Below are positions 1 through 9,795 of a DNA stretch of 24,477 bases, one piece after another. Every line of letters begins with the position of its first letter. Position 1 is the stretch's first letter. The translations under genes were made by a program, and so were the position numbers. A model generated the notes under the pieces. The model was not told where the DNA came from, ran no database searches, and worked only from the letters and a program-made list of their open reading frames with translations. This DNA is from a virus: IMG/VR virus record IMGVR_UViG_3300030329_003947, positions 1 through 24,477 of that record; one strand, written 5' to 3'.

Positions 1-3000
1 ATCATAGGCTCTCTGCATGGTGACAGACCAATCAAAGAAATCTCCGTAGTTCGATTTTAGCTTGTCTAATGAGTCCTGTAAAAACTGAAGTGCAGTACGA
101 GTGTCGCCAAACTCAGCGGTGCTCAGCAAACCAAATCGCCGTCCTGTGCCACGAAACTCTTTCGCAACACTAACTCGTGCAGCTTCAAAGAAGTCAGCAG
201 TAAACTCTGATAAAGTCCGAGCGACCATTGAAGGGTTAGTGACCATCTGAATCAAAGGCCACGTGATTACGTTTGTGCCTTGGTAACGCGGGCTAATACC
301 CATCAAACCACTTGCTTGCATTCGACGGCTGGCAAGCCAAATAGAACCAATATTTGTTAAAAGAGCTTCGCCAATATTTTCAGACTTCCTAAGAGAATCA
401 AGGCCACGACCAAGCTTGCCTTCAATCGCTTTACCTCGAACTAAATCAATTGTTCGAGCTAGCACTGGATCGCCCAACAAATACACATCATCCTTCAACG
501 AGATCATTGAAGGCATCAGCTTGGGAGATTGAGAGAGGTCGGACCCGCCAATAGGAAAACCAGCGTTGTTAAGGCCTGCCATGATGTCGGCAACCTCTAA
601 GCTAGTGGCCCTGTAGAGCGCGTCATCATAGGCTTGAGCGATTATCTGCTGCACTCTCTCTGGGTTGTTTTTTAGTTCTTTCCATGCTGTCGACGGATTG
701 ACTATGCGAAAAACACCTTCAGCCTCTTCAAGGTCTCGCCCCAGCTCATCAGCTTTTATTTGAGCCCACATAAAAGGAGCCCGTGGGTCGCCGTCAGGAA
801 CAGGAGCGAAGACTTCGCGTTTGGGCTCAAAGCCAAACTCGGCGGTTCTTTGGCGCCCAGCAGGGGGCAAATCTTTTTGGGCTACAGTTCTTGAAAGACG
901 CCTAGGATCATCGCCAACATATTGAACTAAGGTCGCTTCTCCTTCAAGCTTTTTTGGCGTCTTTATGGTGCTAAATAAATCCAAGAGCTTGGCGTTCTTT
1001 TCATTAGCAGCAATGACTGCAACCTCAGAAACACGACCTCTTTCAAACCGCACGACTTCAAGACCAGTTGGAAAACCGAGCCCTCGACGTTGAAAGTCAT
1101 TCAGCGTCTCCAATACTTTTTCAGTCCCTCCCCACTCTTTTAAAAGCTGAAGGTTTGCTGCTCGATATTCTTCAGACCCAGGGGGGAACTTCACGTCATC
1201 CAGAACCCAGGGCTGCATAATTTTATCCAGCTCATCAGGGCGAAAATTCGCAATAGACTTAGGGTCCATTCCTTCGTACACAGGACGGACATAAGCGTAC
1301 TTACCAGAAGTCTGTGCTCTCTCAACTACTTTGGTAGCATCTCTTTGAAGGTTCGCAATCGCTTCATAGATCAACCAGTCTCTGGTTTTATCAATCTCTT
1401 CATCAGCGAATACACGATAGACCTCTTCAGCTTTCTCACGCATACGCTTAATGAAGCCTACGTGTTTTCCTTCTTGCTGAGCAATGTATCCTGTTCTGCG
1501 CCACTCTTGAGCGAGTTCTTCAGAGAACCCTGTGCGAGCCATGTAATCATTCAGGACTTCCCGTTGGAGGTCTGGGTCTTCCATATAAAGTGGTATAAAA
1601 TAATTCCGATCAGGAGCTTTGGCTTGAGCCGCTTTATCAATTTTCGCTCTAGCTCCAGGAGACAAGACCTTATCGTAAACGGTCTCCATAGTATCTGTAT
1701 CAAACAGAGTCTTATAAGCGCTAGCGATTTCAGGAGCTTTAGGGGTCAGCAGGTGATCTATTTTTGCCTTCTCAATAATGTCGTTCAAAGAACCAACAAA
1801 GACATCATCTTTCAAGCTCTCTTCGACAGAAACCCACTCCCCGTCTTTTAAGGTATTTCGCTCCTTCCAGTGTTGCATCGCTTTGTTAAATTCAGGAGTC
1901 GAACCGAAGTTTCTTCGGTCAGGCATTGGTCCTGCGTCTACAACTCTCTTGCCAGCCCACATGTCAAAGAAATTGCTCTGCTCTTCACCGTGTTCCCAGC
2001 GAGCCAGTTGTTGCTTGTACTGGTCAATAATGTCTTTCTTTGCCGTCCCAAAGCCAGTGTCTTGATCAATCCATCGAGGGTCCAAGTTTGGATGGTAGCC
2101 AAGGCCTGTCTTCCATCGTTCAACTTGATCATTCCACTCCTTAAATTCAGGAGGCGGGTCTCCTGGATGGCCAAACATAACGCGCTTGCTGGTTGGATCT
2201 AACGCATCAAGATAAGCCGCCATGTCATCTTGAACAGACGCAACACCAGCGTCAGACATCATCTTGTTGATGTTGTTCTTTAAAAAGTTCTGAAGCCCAA
2301 CGCTGGTAAGATCACCGCCATAAAAGAAGTCAGAAAGAACGCGCTCGTAGACTTTCTTTGGATCAGTACCAAAGCGTGCGCGAATCAATTTCTCAGCGTA
2401 CCCAGAGAGAATGTGCCGATAAACGGACTCATGCCCTTCTAAGTCTTGCATTCCCCCTCGGGGGAGGGACCATTCAGACTCAGTGCGCTGTGGCTTAACA
2501 ATAAGCTCAGGAAACTCTGTCATCAAACGGTCTGCCATTTCAGTAAACTTTTGAGAGACCATTTCTTGTTGAGCGGCAACAGCAACTGCTGCCATAAAAT
2601 GACGATCTTCAACCTTGACTTTAGAGAGATCACCTGCCCCTTCAGCCCGAATGAACTCTTTAAACGCTGGGCCAAAATGGTCTATTGCGTTTTGGAGTGC
2701 CGTTGTCTTGAGAAAGCCCAGCTCACCTTCACGGCCTGCCAAGATTCTTTGGAGGCTGCTTTTCCAAGCAGGCAACTTCATCAGCTTAGATGTCTCATCG
2801 CCGCGAGCAGCCAACACAACTTCGTTTAAAAAGTCAGGCAAAATACGCTGCAGGTTTTCCATCTCTGAGAAGACATCTTCTCCCATCAAGCCCTTATATG
2901 CAGACATGACTTCATATAAGTCAACTTCACTAAGAGACTCTTCAACTCGGCGGACAGGCTTCGTCTTCCAAATGTCTTCTGCGGACGAACTATAGTCTGC

Positions 3001-6000
3001 AGCCGTTTCAAAGCCGCGAGGCTTTAGCAGGCTCTCTTGTCTGCCTTTGGCGTTCAAATAGTATGAAAATACAGAATGATAAAACCTCTCCGCAGTCTCC
3101 CCCTCATCCGCAGATTTACTCCAGATGTCTTGAAGCACCGAAGTAAATGCATCATAAGGGTTCTTGTATTCCTGTTGAGCATCAATCATCATTTGATTGA
3201 ATGCGCGAGGCACATCATAGGCCTCTTGCTCAAAGTTCGAAGCAATTCGAATCACCCGTGGATTAACCCACGGCGTCATGCGGTCAGAAGCAGGCTTTAA
3301 GACATCTGGCAATACACGCTGAACAAAGCTCCCAGCCATCCGAACAGCATAAGGCACCTCTTCTCCACGTACAGCGCCTCGAAGCACCGAGGCTTTGTCG
3401 TACCCCTGGCGGGCAGCGATAGTTTGCATAAGACGAAGAGCAGGAATTCTTCGTCCTGGGCCGCCCCCAACGCGGATGTCTCGAAACACGGGGACTTTGT
3501 CTATAACTTTTCCGACTTGATGCCCAGCCTTTCCAAGCAGGCCTCTAGAATCCTTAGGAAAGTAATCAACGATTTTCCCAGGAGCAATACCAACGGGCAC
3601 CTCAATGCCCTTGAATGCTTCAGGACGAATCAAAGTGGCGACACCATCATCAAGCTCTTTGGCCATTCGAAGCATGATTGTGGATTCAATCCAATTGAAC
3701 AATAAGCGCTGCTCATTATCAGTAGCCTTATGAGGGCTAAGCTCAAACAACTTCATTTTGGATTGAGTTCTTCGGCTTTCCATACGCTTTAAAGCTCGTT
3801 GCAACCCAGGAGTGGGAGGGCGAACCTTAAAAAGGTTGTTCAGCGCAGTTTCATCAATAACAATTTCCCAAAAACCATCGCGGCCTTTTTCTAAAGTCTG
3901 AGCTACCTTCTTAGTCTCAGCTTGAGCTGGGCGTTGAATCTTTTGCTTAGTTGCGCGAGTCATCAGCACATCTAAGTTTCCGTTTGCAAAAACGGTGTCA
4001 GCCTGAACTTGCTTTGATTGAAGTAAAACTGAAGTCCAAATGTCTTCTATTAGAGTTCGAGTCTGAACAGCGTTCTCTGCTTTCAGGAGTTCAGGGTTTG
4101 CCTGGAGAGCCCTCTCCATTCTTTTAAAGCCTTCTGCAATTGCAGGGTCTGCAGCTTGCTGCACTCTCTCTTGAGTCCACCTAAGCAGAAGAGGGCCAAA
4201 ATCCTCAGGCTTACCAGAGGCCTCAGCAAACTCAACAAAGCCATCAGTGGCGCGTTTTGCAAGCCACCGACCCATCACCCTTGGAGTGGACGACCAGTCC
4301 CAACGGGTGTTGGTTTCTGCTCCTTTCAAGCCTTTCGAGGCCTCGACCGTCATCTTGACACGTGAGCGCCCGTGGCCGTACTTAGCGGCCAAAGTAGTGA
4401 CAGGATTGGCCAAGAAGTCAGCCATCACATCAAGACGGTTGTTGAATACAGAAGGCGTCTTGGCATTCAAAGCAGCCGCTAAATCCTCAGGAGAACGCAC
4501 TAAGCCTGACTCTAAAAACATATTATAGAGTGTTGGCTGTGCAAACTTTTGCGCACCTCGAGCGGCCTTGGCAGCACCCCCTGCAACGTATTGTCCAGCT
4601 CTTATGACTTGAGATCCCATCGTAAGTGGAGAGATGGGAATCGCTAGCTCTAACCCGATGGCTGCTGCCATAGCTGGTATTCCAAACACCGAGTCCGTCA
4701 TCCCCTCAATGGCTTGCACATCTTCCAATGTAAAGCGGCCTGACTCCCAGCCTTCTAAGACGTTCATCATGTAGGCATCACTAGCGCCAGATAAGTGCGC
4801 TAATGCTGGGCCTAAGATGCCATACTTCTCAGGATCAGTCCTCCTGGGGGTAGGGGTAGAGATACCTGTAACGCCTTCGGTTCGAGGCAGGGCTAGCGAA
4901 GGGATTCCCAAATATGTAGAGTAATGCTTGGCCCTCTCGATCAGGCTTGGCTCTTCTCCACTAGCGAGCTTCTCGTAATATTCTCGATTCTTTTCAGAGA
5001 ACTTTTTTCCCGCTAAATAGTTTATGTCTAAAGGATCAACAGGCTGACCCCCTGGGAGCCTATCGTAGGTAAACGGCATCAAGACGCCTTCAGCGACGGC
5101 CCTGATTACGGGAGAGGCAACGAACCTCATGGTTCGAAGAAACTCACTCTCAACCATGACGCTTTCTGAGGGCTCATAAAGCCAAGTAGAGACATCTTCT
5201 CCTATATGACGCGCTATATCTTCAAGGGTCCCTGAGCTTCTCCGCTCGATGTTCTCCATTTGTTTTTTCACTCGACGAGCACGGTCCATATCAAGACGAG
5301 GGATATTGGTGCTGACCCATTCCCTTAGATATTGGTCAGCCATGGTCTCTGCGTCTTTTAAGAGCTGTTCCTCGTCGGGCTTCATTTCCCCTGAGTCCCA
5401 AGCCTCTTCGCGCAGCGCCTGCTCAAAGATGCGCTTCATCTTAGTTTTAAGCTGGCTGGTATATTCAAATTCAGCTTTGACTTTGGCTTTCTCTAGCTCT
5501 CGTATCCAGACATTTTGTTTTTGCTTTGCGACACGCGCAGAAGCGTTATAGGCCGCTGTGCCGCCATAAACGCCAGCGCGCTGAAGGTTTCTTCTTAAGA
5601 CCTCCGCCTGCTCAGGCATGTACTTTTTGTACCAATCCATGTCTGGAGTTCGTGTAAAATCAGTGTAAGCTGACTTCCACGCGTTAATCTTGTCTTGTTT
5701 GAAAGTCCCTGATGACAACTCCTCATCAGAAGCAGAAACCCAATCGCGCCCCATTGGGAGGCCGAATTGTTTTGCAAAGCTTTCCCAGGCTGAGAATTCA
5801 ATAGCTGCGGCTGCGGCTGCGCCCTCATCGCTGCTAATCCCTCTGCCTTTAGGCTTTGCCAATGGCTGTTGGCGCCACACTTCTTTTACGGCTTCTGGTA
5901 GCCCTGCTTCCTGAAAGACCCTAGACGGAGAGACGTCTCGGGTATCTGCCCCTGTAACCGCCTGAGGATATGGGCTTAATGATGCAGGCTTTGTATAGCC

Positions 6001-6423
6001 CTTCTCAAACTCTTGTACTTTTCTGGCAGACTCCATTTGAAGTTGAGGCCAACTGTACTCTTCTCCTGCCCTCACTTTGTCCTCAATAAGCCAGTCTAAC
6101 TCTTGCTGACGCCCAGCAGCTTTTCGAGTTTCGACTCTAGACCGATCAGCAACTTCCGACACAACAGTTTCACTGGCAGGCGCCTCTTCCCGCGCTGCGG
6201 GCGGCGCCACAGGGTTCTGTATCCTGTGAAGGGCAGATTGCTGTGCGGCGATTAGCCGGTCGTACCGAGCCTTTAGCTCTGCGCCACTATAGCCACGATT
6301 TACGTATGAATCGTATTTCTTACGTGACGCAGGGTCCAAAGCATTTAAATCAATTCCTGGTGTTGTGAATGGGTCTTCAGGCAACAACGGAAGATTAGTT
6401 TGTATTTCTGGCGGTCTTGCCAT
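1..6423 (-). CDS. Giant virion-associated protein, probable internal/ejection protein (partial, 3' end outside window)
   Basis: An uninterrupted minus-strand frame of 2,141 codons starts at the ATG at 6423 and is still open at base 1. The start lies two bases after the stop of the upstream gene, with a G-rich stretch (GGGGGC) just before it. I read the whole frame by eye and saw no stop. The protein is soluble-looking, charged and mostly helical. It has a Pro/Ala-rich N-terminal region, a poly-Ala run near residue 200, and one hydrophobic Ala/Gly-rich segment at about residues 570-610. No lysozyme, transglycosylase, polymerase or protease motif was recognised. Its place at the end of the virion operon after two ejection-like genes suggests a protein packaged in the head and delivered with DNA. 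A tape-measure protein is the main alternative, but long heptad regions and several membrane helices are not evident. The function is inferred from context only. Confidence 0.8.
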   Translation of the reverse strand, partial: MARPPEIQTNLPLLPEDPFTTPGIDLNALDPASRKKYDSYVNRGYSGAELKARYDRLIAAQQSALHRIQNPVAPPAAREEAPASETVVSEVADRSRVETRKAAGRQQELDWLIEDKVRAGEEYSWPQLQMESARKVQEFEKGYTKPASLSPYPQAVTGADTRDVSPSRVFQEAGLPEAVKEVWRQQPLAKPKGRGISSDEGAAAAAAIEFSAWESFAKQFGLPMGRDWVSASDEELSSGTFKQDKINAWKSAYTDFTRTPDMDWYKKYMPEQAEVLRRNLQRAGVYGGTAAYNASARVAKQKQNVWIRELEKAKVKAEFEYTSQLKTKMKRIFEQALREEAWDSGEMKPDEEQLLKDAETMADQYLREWVSTNIPRLDMDRARRVKKQMENIERRSSGTLEDIARHIGEDVSTWLYEPSESVMVESEFLRTMRFVASPVIRAVAEGVLMPFTYDRLPGGQPVDPLDINYLAGKKFSEKNREYYEKLASGEEPSLIERAKHYSTYLGIPSLALPRTEGVTGISTPTPRRTDPEKYGILGPALAHLSGASDAYMMNVLEGWESGRFTLEDVQAIEGMTDSVFGIPAMAAAIGLELAIPISPLTMGSQVIRAGQYVAGGAAKAARGAQKFAQPTLYNMFLESGLVRSPEDLAAALNAKTPSVFNNRLDVMADFLANPVTTLAAKYGHGRSRVKMTVEASKGLKGAETNTRWDWSSTPRVMGRWLAKRATDGFVEFAEASGKPEDFGPLLLRWTQERVQQAADPAIAEGFKRMERALQANPELLKAENAVQTRTLIEDIWTSVLLQSKQVQADTVFANGNLDVLMTRATKQKIQRPAQAETKKVAQTLEKGRDGFWEIVIDETALNNLFKVRPPTPGLQRALKRMESRRTQSKMKLFELSPHKATDNEQRLLFNWIESTIMLRMAKELDDGVATLIRPEAFKGIEVPVGIAPGKIVDYFPKDSRGLLGKAGHQVGKVIDKVPVFRDIRVGGGPGRRIPALRLMQTIAARQGYDKASVLRGAVRGEEVPYAVRMAGSFVQRVLPDVLKPASDRMTPWVNPRVIRIASNFEQEAYDVPRAFNQMMIDAQQEYKNPYDAFTSVLQDIWSKSADEGETAERFYHSVFSYYLNAKGRQESLLKPRGFETAADYSSSAEDIWKTKPVRRVEESLSEVDLYEVMSAYKGLMGEDVFSEMENLQRILPDFLNEVVLAARGDETSKLMKLPAWKSSLQRILAGREGELGFLKTTALQNAIDHFGPAFKEFIRAEGAGDLSKVKVEDRHFMAAVAVAAQQEMVSQKFTEMADRLMTEFPELIVKPQRTESEWSLPRGGMQDLEGHESVYRHILSGYAEKLIRARFGTDPKKVYERVLSDFFYGGDLTSVGLQNFLKNNINKMMSDAGVASVQDDMAAYLDALDPTSKRVMFGHPGDPPPEFKEWNDQVERWKTGLGYHPNLDPRWIDQDTGFGTAKKDIIDQYKQQLARWEHGEEQSNFFDMWAGKRVVDAGPMPDRRNFGSTPEFNKAMQHWKERNTLKDGEWVSVEESLKDDVFVGSLNDIIEKAKIDHLLTPKAPEIASAYKTLFDTDTMETVYDKVLSPGARAKIDKAAQAKAPDRNYFIPLYMEDPDLQREVLNDYMARTGFSEELAQEWRRTGYIAQQEGKHVGFIKRMREKAEEVYRVFADEEIDKTRDWLIYEAIANLQRDATKVVERAQTSGKYAYVRPVYEGMDPKSIANFRPDELDKIMQPWVLDDVKFPPGSEEYRAANLQLLKEWGGTEKVLETLNDFQRRGLGFPTGLEVVRFERGRVSEVAVIAANEKNAKLLDLFSTIKTPKKLEGEATLVQYVGDDPRRLSRTVAQKDLPPAGRQRTAEFGFEPKREVFAPVPDGDPRAPFMWAQIKADELGRDLEEAEGVFRIVNPSTAWKELKNNPERVQQIIAQAYDDALYRATSLEVADIMAGLNNAGFPIGGSDLSQSPKLMPSMISLKDDVYLLGDPVLARTIDLVRGKAIEGKLGRGLDSLRKSENIGEALLTNIGSIWLASRRMQASGLMGISPRYQGTNVITWPLIQMVTNPSMVARTLSEFTADFFEAARVSVAKEFRGTGRRFGLLSTAEFGDTRTALQFLQDSLDKLKSNYGDFFDWSVTMQRAYD

Positions 6424-6425
6424 GA

Positions 6426-8003
6426 TCAGCCCCCAGGTTGTTCAGGAGTGTCTTCTGCAGGCGCTTCAGTTTGAGAAGCGTAGCGATCTTTTCGCAAGTT
6501 TACTTTATTGATAATGGCTTGAGCCAGAATGCTTCCTACGCCTTTTCGGTACTCATTCTGCTCATCAGGATCATCTGAAAACGATCCAGACATTTCAGCA
6601 AGCTTAGACCACCAAAGCTCTCTTGGCGTGTGCTTCTCCAACTGCTCTGCAGTGCGACGATGCTCTTCTCTTGTTGAGACGTTTCCGCTTCGCGCTGCAT
6701 GAGTTGCCTGCATTGCTCTGACTTCGTCTTCATTCATTTGAGCAAGGATTGAATTCAATCCAAGAGGAACCTTTGACTCAGCCATTCCTTGGTAAGCGCC
6801 CGCTGCTCTTTTCTGGACTTCCTCAGCAGTGAATTTGGGAGCCTTTTTCATAGAGGCCAAGTCGCTTCGGGCTTGAGCTAGCCGATCAGACGTGGCAGCG
6901 CGTTGAGACTTAAGTCCAGCTCTGCGCTCCAATTGATCCAATTGATAATCATCCAAGAACTCGAGCCTTAAGTCTCCTAACGTACGAGTATCAGAAGGGT
7001 CTCTCACCTTGCGCCAAGCAGCCTCTTCATCAGGTGTGATCTCTCCATCATCAAACAAGGCCTGCTGGAGAGCTTTATATTCTGTAGAAGCTCTCTTCTT
7101 TTTGATGGCTTTCGCTTCAGCAGTAAGAGTTTCAGTCTCAGTTCGCGTTGTGCCGGCTGCGGTGCCCTGGGCGGGAAGTTCTTTAAGGAGACCCCCCTCC
7201 CCCCTGCCTGGGACAGGGTCGGCCCCAACGATTAGGTCCATCGCAGAGTCTATATCTCTGTAATCACCTATTCCGTGGTCAAGAGATTGGTCACGCTTGT
7301 AATCTTCGAACTGGCCTGTCGTGTGCCAAGCCCCGCCAGCAACCATGGCGTTTGCAGTGTCTGCCAAGCTGTTTGCGATGCCTTGACTGTCAACCAAGAG
7401 CTTCTTAGCTAAATCAGCGCCGACTCCAAGTTCAACAGCGTCAAGCAATCGCCTCATTGAAGAGTTGTATTTTTCTTCTGCGCCCTGGGGGCCTAGCTCA
7501 AGCTGAATCCCTTCTAACACTCGCTGGACCTGAGGGGCGATTGCCGCTAACCTGACATCGTCACCCGCCGCCCCAGCGATTGTGGCGTTAGCCGCTCTTA
7601 AATCATCAGCGAGTCGAGTCATTGAAGGAGTGTGGACGCTCCTCGCGGGGGCAAAGATGGCCGCTTCAGCGGATTTGTTTTTAGACATCTGCTCAGCTTT
7701 TGCTGTAGCCAAGTCCGAATAAACGCGAAGCGCATCTAACTGAGAGTCTCCTGCTTTGCTAGATGTGGTTCGAACGAACTTTCGCCTAATCTCAGCTGGA
7801 TCATCAGCGTTTACAACGCCTAGCTCTGCGATTGCTTTATCGTAAAGAGTGATCTCTTTTTGAAGCGCGTTGATGTGCTCCATAAGTAAGGCTCTGTACT
7901 CAGAGTCAGTTAGAATATCTTGCTTTAAAGATTCCTGAGCCCAACCAAGAGAGCGATTAATGGCATCTTTTTTGCCTGCCTTTATAGCGTTGTAATAACT
8001 CAT
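6426..8003 (-). CDS. Probable internal virion / DNA-ejection protein, 525 aa
   Basis: The ATG at 8003 overlaps the upstream stop codon as TAATG and follows a GGGGGGCG stretch, so it is preferred over the in-frame TTG at 8018. The product starts MSYYNAIKAGKKDA. It is almost entirely charged and predicted helical, with coiled-coil-like runs in the first 120 residues and again at about 330-420. It has a Pro/Gly-rich linker near residue 270 and an acidic, Pro-rich tail ending EQPGG. There is no signal peptide or membrane helix. Such low-complexity helical proteins between tail genes and a giant last gene are typical of podovirus internal virion proteins that enter the cell with the DNA. That assignment rests on position and composition. 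A structural protein of another kind is possible. Confidence 0.75.
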   Translation of the reverse strand: MSYYNAIKAGKKDAINRSLGWAQESLKQDILTDSEYRALLMEHINALQKEITLYDKAIAELGVVNADDPAEIRRKFVRTTSSKAGDSQLDALRVYSDLATAKAEQMSKNKSAEAAIFAPARSVHTPSMTRLADDLRAANATIAGAAGDDVRLAAIAPQVQRVLEGIQLELGPQGAEEKYNSSMRRLLDAVELGVGADLAKKLLVDSQGIANSLADTANAMVAGGAWHTTGQFEDYKRDQSLDHGIGDYRDIDSAMDLIVGADPVPGRGEGGLLKELPAQGTAAGTTRTETETLTAEAKAIKKKRASTEYKALQQALFDDGEITPDEEAAWRKVRDPSDTRTLGDLRLEFLDDYQLDQLERRAGLKSQRAATSDRLAQARSDLASMKKAPKFTAEEVQKRAAGAYQGMAESKVPLGLNSILAQMNEDEVRAMQATHAARSGNVSTREEHRRTAEQLEKHTPRELWWSKLAEMSGSFSDDPDEQNEYRKGVGSILAQAIINKVNLRKDRYASQTEAPAEDTPEQPGG

Positions 8004-9052
8004 TAGTACGCCCCCCAATCTTGGCTAATAGCATTTGGATTCGCGGCACCCATAGTCCCTTGGTATGTCATTGATCTCATCAACGTCTCAACAGGAATCC
8101 CAAGCTCTGCTGCCAAGCTTTGAAGGTAGACCAAGTCTTGGCCTTGAATAGCGCCAGGAGCGGTGTTTTCTCCCAAGAAGAATTGATCAAGCCCGCGCTC
8201 AGCAGCAGAAGGCTTGAAGCCCTCATCTTTCCAATAAGAAGCATATTGGTCTTGAGTTGAAGCGGGCTGATTAATCGCAGCCTGTTGTTGTGCAATCCAC
8301 TCGTCCCATTGAGCCTGAAGCTCAGGACGCATAGTGCTTTTTGCCGCCTCGTAAGTCGCGATGACTTCATCTAAATCTTGAGGCCCAGGCAAGTCCATTG
8401 TTTTTTGAAACGCATCTTGATCTTGAGCCATCTGAGCCATCTGAGCTTCTTGCTCTTTTAAGATCTTAGCCTCACCAAGATCAGTAGCGGCGGTCCCCAA
8501 TGTGGTCGCAAGACCAGGGGCAGCAGCGAGAGCTTCTTGTTTAGACTTCTGAATCTCTTGCTCTTTGCTTGCGATCATCTCTTCCATCAGCGCCTCTTCA
8601 GCAATCTGCTTTTGAAGATGTGCTTGCGCCAACTGCTGTTGCGCTACTTGGCGCTGTCTTGCTTTTTCCGCCTCCATAGCAATCGCTGTCTTAGCGGTAA
8701 GGCCAGCGGCCCCGGCCCCCATCATGCCCATTCCTGCTGCTTGAGTAGCGGCAAATTGACGTTGTTGAGCGAGCATTGGATCAACCATTTGAGCCCTTAG
8801 AACCGCTAGCTCTTCATCCGTTAAACCCAAAAGGCCCATTTCTTGGCGGCGCCTATATTCTGCGAGTTGTTCGTCGCGCAGCTTTTGAGCTTCGCTAGGA
8901 CCGCCCATGGCAAACCCAGCAAGACCGCCAACTCCAGCTCCTATTAAAGAGCCAAGAGGAGAAGCCGCAGAACCTAAAGCCGCTCCAGCAGCGGCGCCTT
9001 GAGCGGCACTCGAAGTGCGCTGCATCAAATAGTTTGAAGAATCATAAGCCAT
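8003..9052 (-). CDS. Gly/Ala-rich probable internal virion / ejection protein, 349 aa
   Basis: The start is taken at the ATG at 9052, which forms a TAATG overlap with the preceding gene; the in-frame TTG at 9061 is three codons upstream. Residues about 15-50 are a Gly/Ala-rich hydrophobic stretch containing SLIGAGVGGLAGFAMGG, and a second such patch (GMGMMGAGAAG) lies near residue 110. A Gln/Glu/Lys-rich coiled coil covers about 120-215, followed by a mixed helical C-terminal half. Glycine-zipper-like segments followed by coiled coil are common in phage proteins that insert into or cross the host membrane during ejection. The gene sits directly before another probable internal protein and the giant gene, which supports that role. 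No enzyme motif is visible. Confidence 0.75.
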   Translation of the reverse strand: MAYDSSNYLMQRTSSAAQGAAAGAALGSAASPLGSLIGAGVGGLAGFAMGGPSEAQKLRDEQLAEYRRRQEMGLLGLTDEELAVLRAQMVDPMLAQQRQFAATQAAGMGMMGAGAAGLTAKTAIAMEAEKARQRQVAQQQLAQAHLQKQIAEEALMEEMIASKEQEIQKSKQEALAAAPGLATTLGTAATDLGEAKILKEQEAQMAQMAQDQDAFQKTMDLPGPQDLDEVIATYEAAKSTMRPELQAQWDEWIAQQQAAINQPASTQDQYASYWKDEGFKPSAAERGLDQFFLGENTAPGAIQGQDLVYLQSLAAELGIPVETLMRSMTYQGTMGAANPNAISQDWGAY

Positions 9053-9795
9053 TAAATCCAAGCCTCCACGCTGATCGTCCAGTTAATAAATCTTGTCCAA
9101 GCACAATCAGATCTGCCTGTAAGAGCTATTCTATAAATAGAAGCATTCTGATTGGTCATCAAATAAAAGCCGCTCATTGCTTTACGGCTTGTGTTTAAGG
9201 TTCGGTATGCTGCATCTTGACTGTCTTCGACGTATGTAAATGAAGAAGACTGAGGTTTTCTCTTATCAATTGAAGCCGCAGTCTCGTTCATGTTGTCTAA
9301 AGTTAGTTCGTCGCCGCTTTGGATTACAAGGTTCAGCTCTGTATGCTGCTCTCCACCAATGTCAGAGTGAACTTTAAACAACGGCGTCTGAGGAGCCACA
9401 GTGTATTGAACTAAAATATATCGAACTCCGCGAGGAACGCGCATCTCAATGGAGGTGTTTCCAACATAGTTAAACAATGCATTTTCAATGTTTACAATAG
9501 AAGCGTTCTGACGATTGGTGTTGTATTTTGTCACCATCGTCATCATGTCTTTAGGCACAGTGCGAAACTTTCCCCCTTGGAAGCCAGATACAAACTCCAT
9601 GGTGTTTGAAGTCGCGTGATACAGGGGCTTCATAAGGTGCTTTGATTCAACCCAATTGGTAGCCAAATCTCCTGAGCCTCCTGAGCCAGCAACCATTGAG
9701 CCGCCTATATACTGACTAAGCTTCTCAAAGTTTCCCTGTACAGTTGCAGCCAGTATTGGCTGAGCATCATTTACAACGGTTTTGCTGAATGCCAT
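9052..9795 (-). CDS. Probable virion appendage protein, 247 aa (third of three)
   Basis: The ATG at 9795 overlaps the previous stop as TAATG and has AGGA eight to ten bases upstream, so the 14 extra codons from an upstream non-ATG start are rejected. The product starts MAFSKTVVNDAQPI. A short N-terminal segment with the pattern TVQGNFEKLSQYI may anchor it to the particle. The rest is rich in beta-forming residues and ends in aromatic strands (TRFINWTISVEAWI), as in jelly-roll or lectin-like fibre domains. It lies between two similar-sized unknown proteins and the ejection-like genes. Tail fibre, head fibre or tail-tip protein are all possible; no family was recognised. Confidence 0.7.
   Translation of the reverse strand: MAFSKTVVNDAQPILAATVQGNFEKLSQYIGGSMVAGSGGSGDLATNWVESKHLMKPLYHATSNTMEFVSGFQGGKFRTVPKDMMTMVTKYNTNRQNASIVNIENALFNYVGNTSIEMRVPRGVRYILVQYTVAPQTPLFKVHSDIGGEQHTELNLVIQSGDELTLDNMNETAASIDKRKPQSSSFTYVEDSQDAAYRTLNTSRKAMSGFYLMTNQNASIYRIALTGRSDCAWTRFINWTISVEAWI

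Noticed and set aside
5800-5825. GCTGCG-type short tandem repeat
   Set aside because: It encodes a poly-Ala stretch within the giant protein and is too short to be a separate element.
1-6400. Many plus-strand open frames of 60-170 codons
   Set aside because: They are antisense shadows of the continuous giant minus-strand frame, lack ribosome sites and show no recognisable protein.
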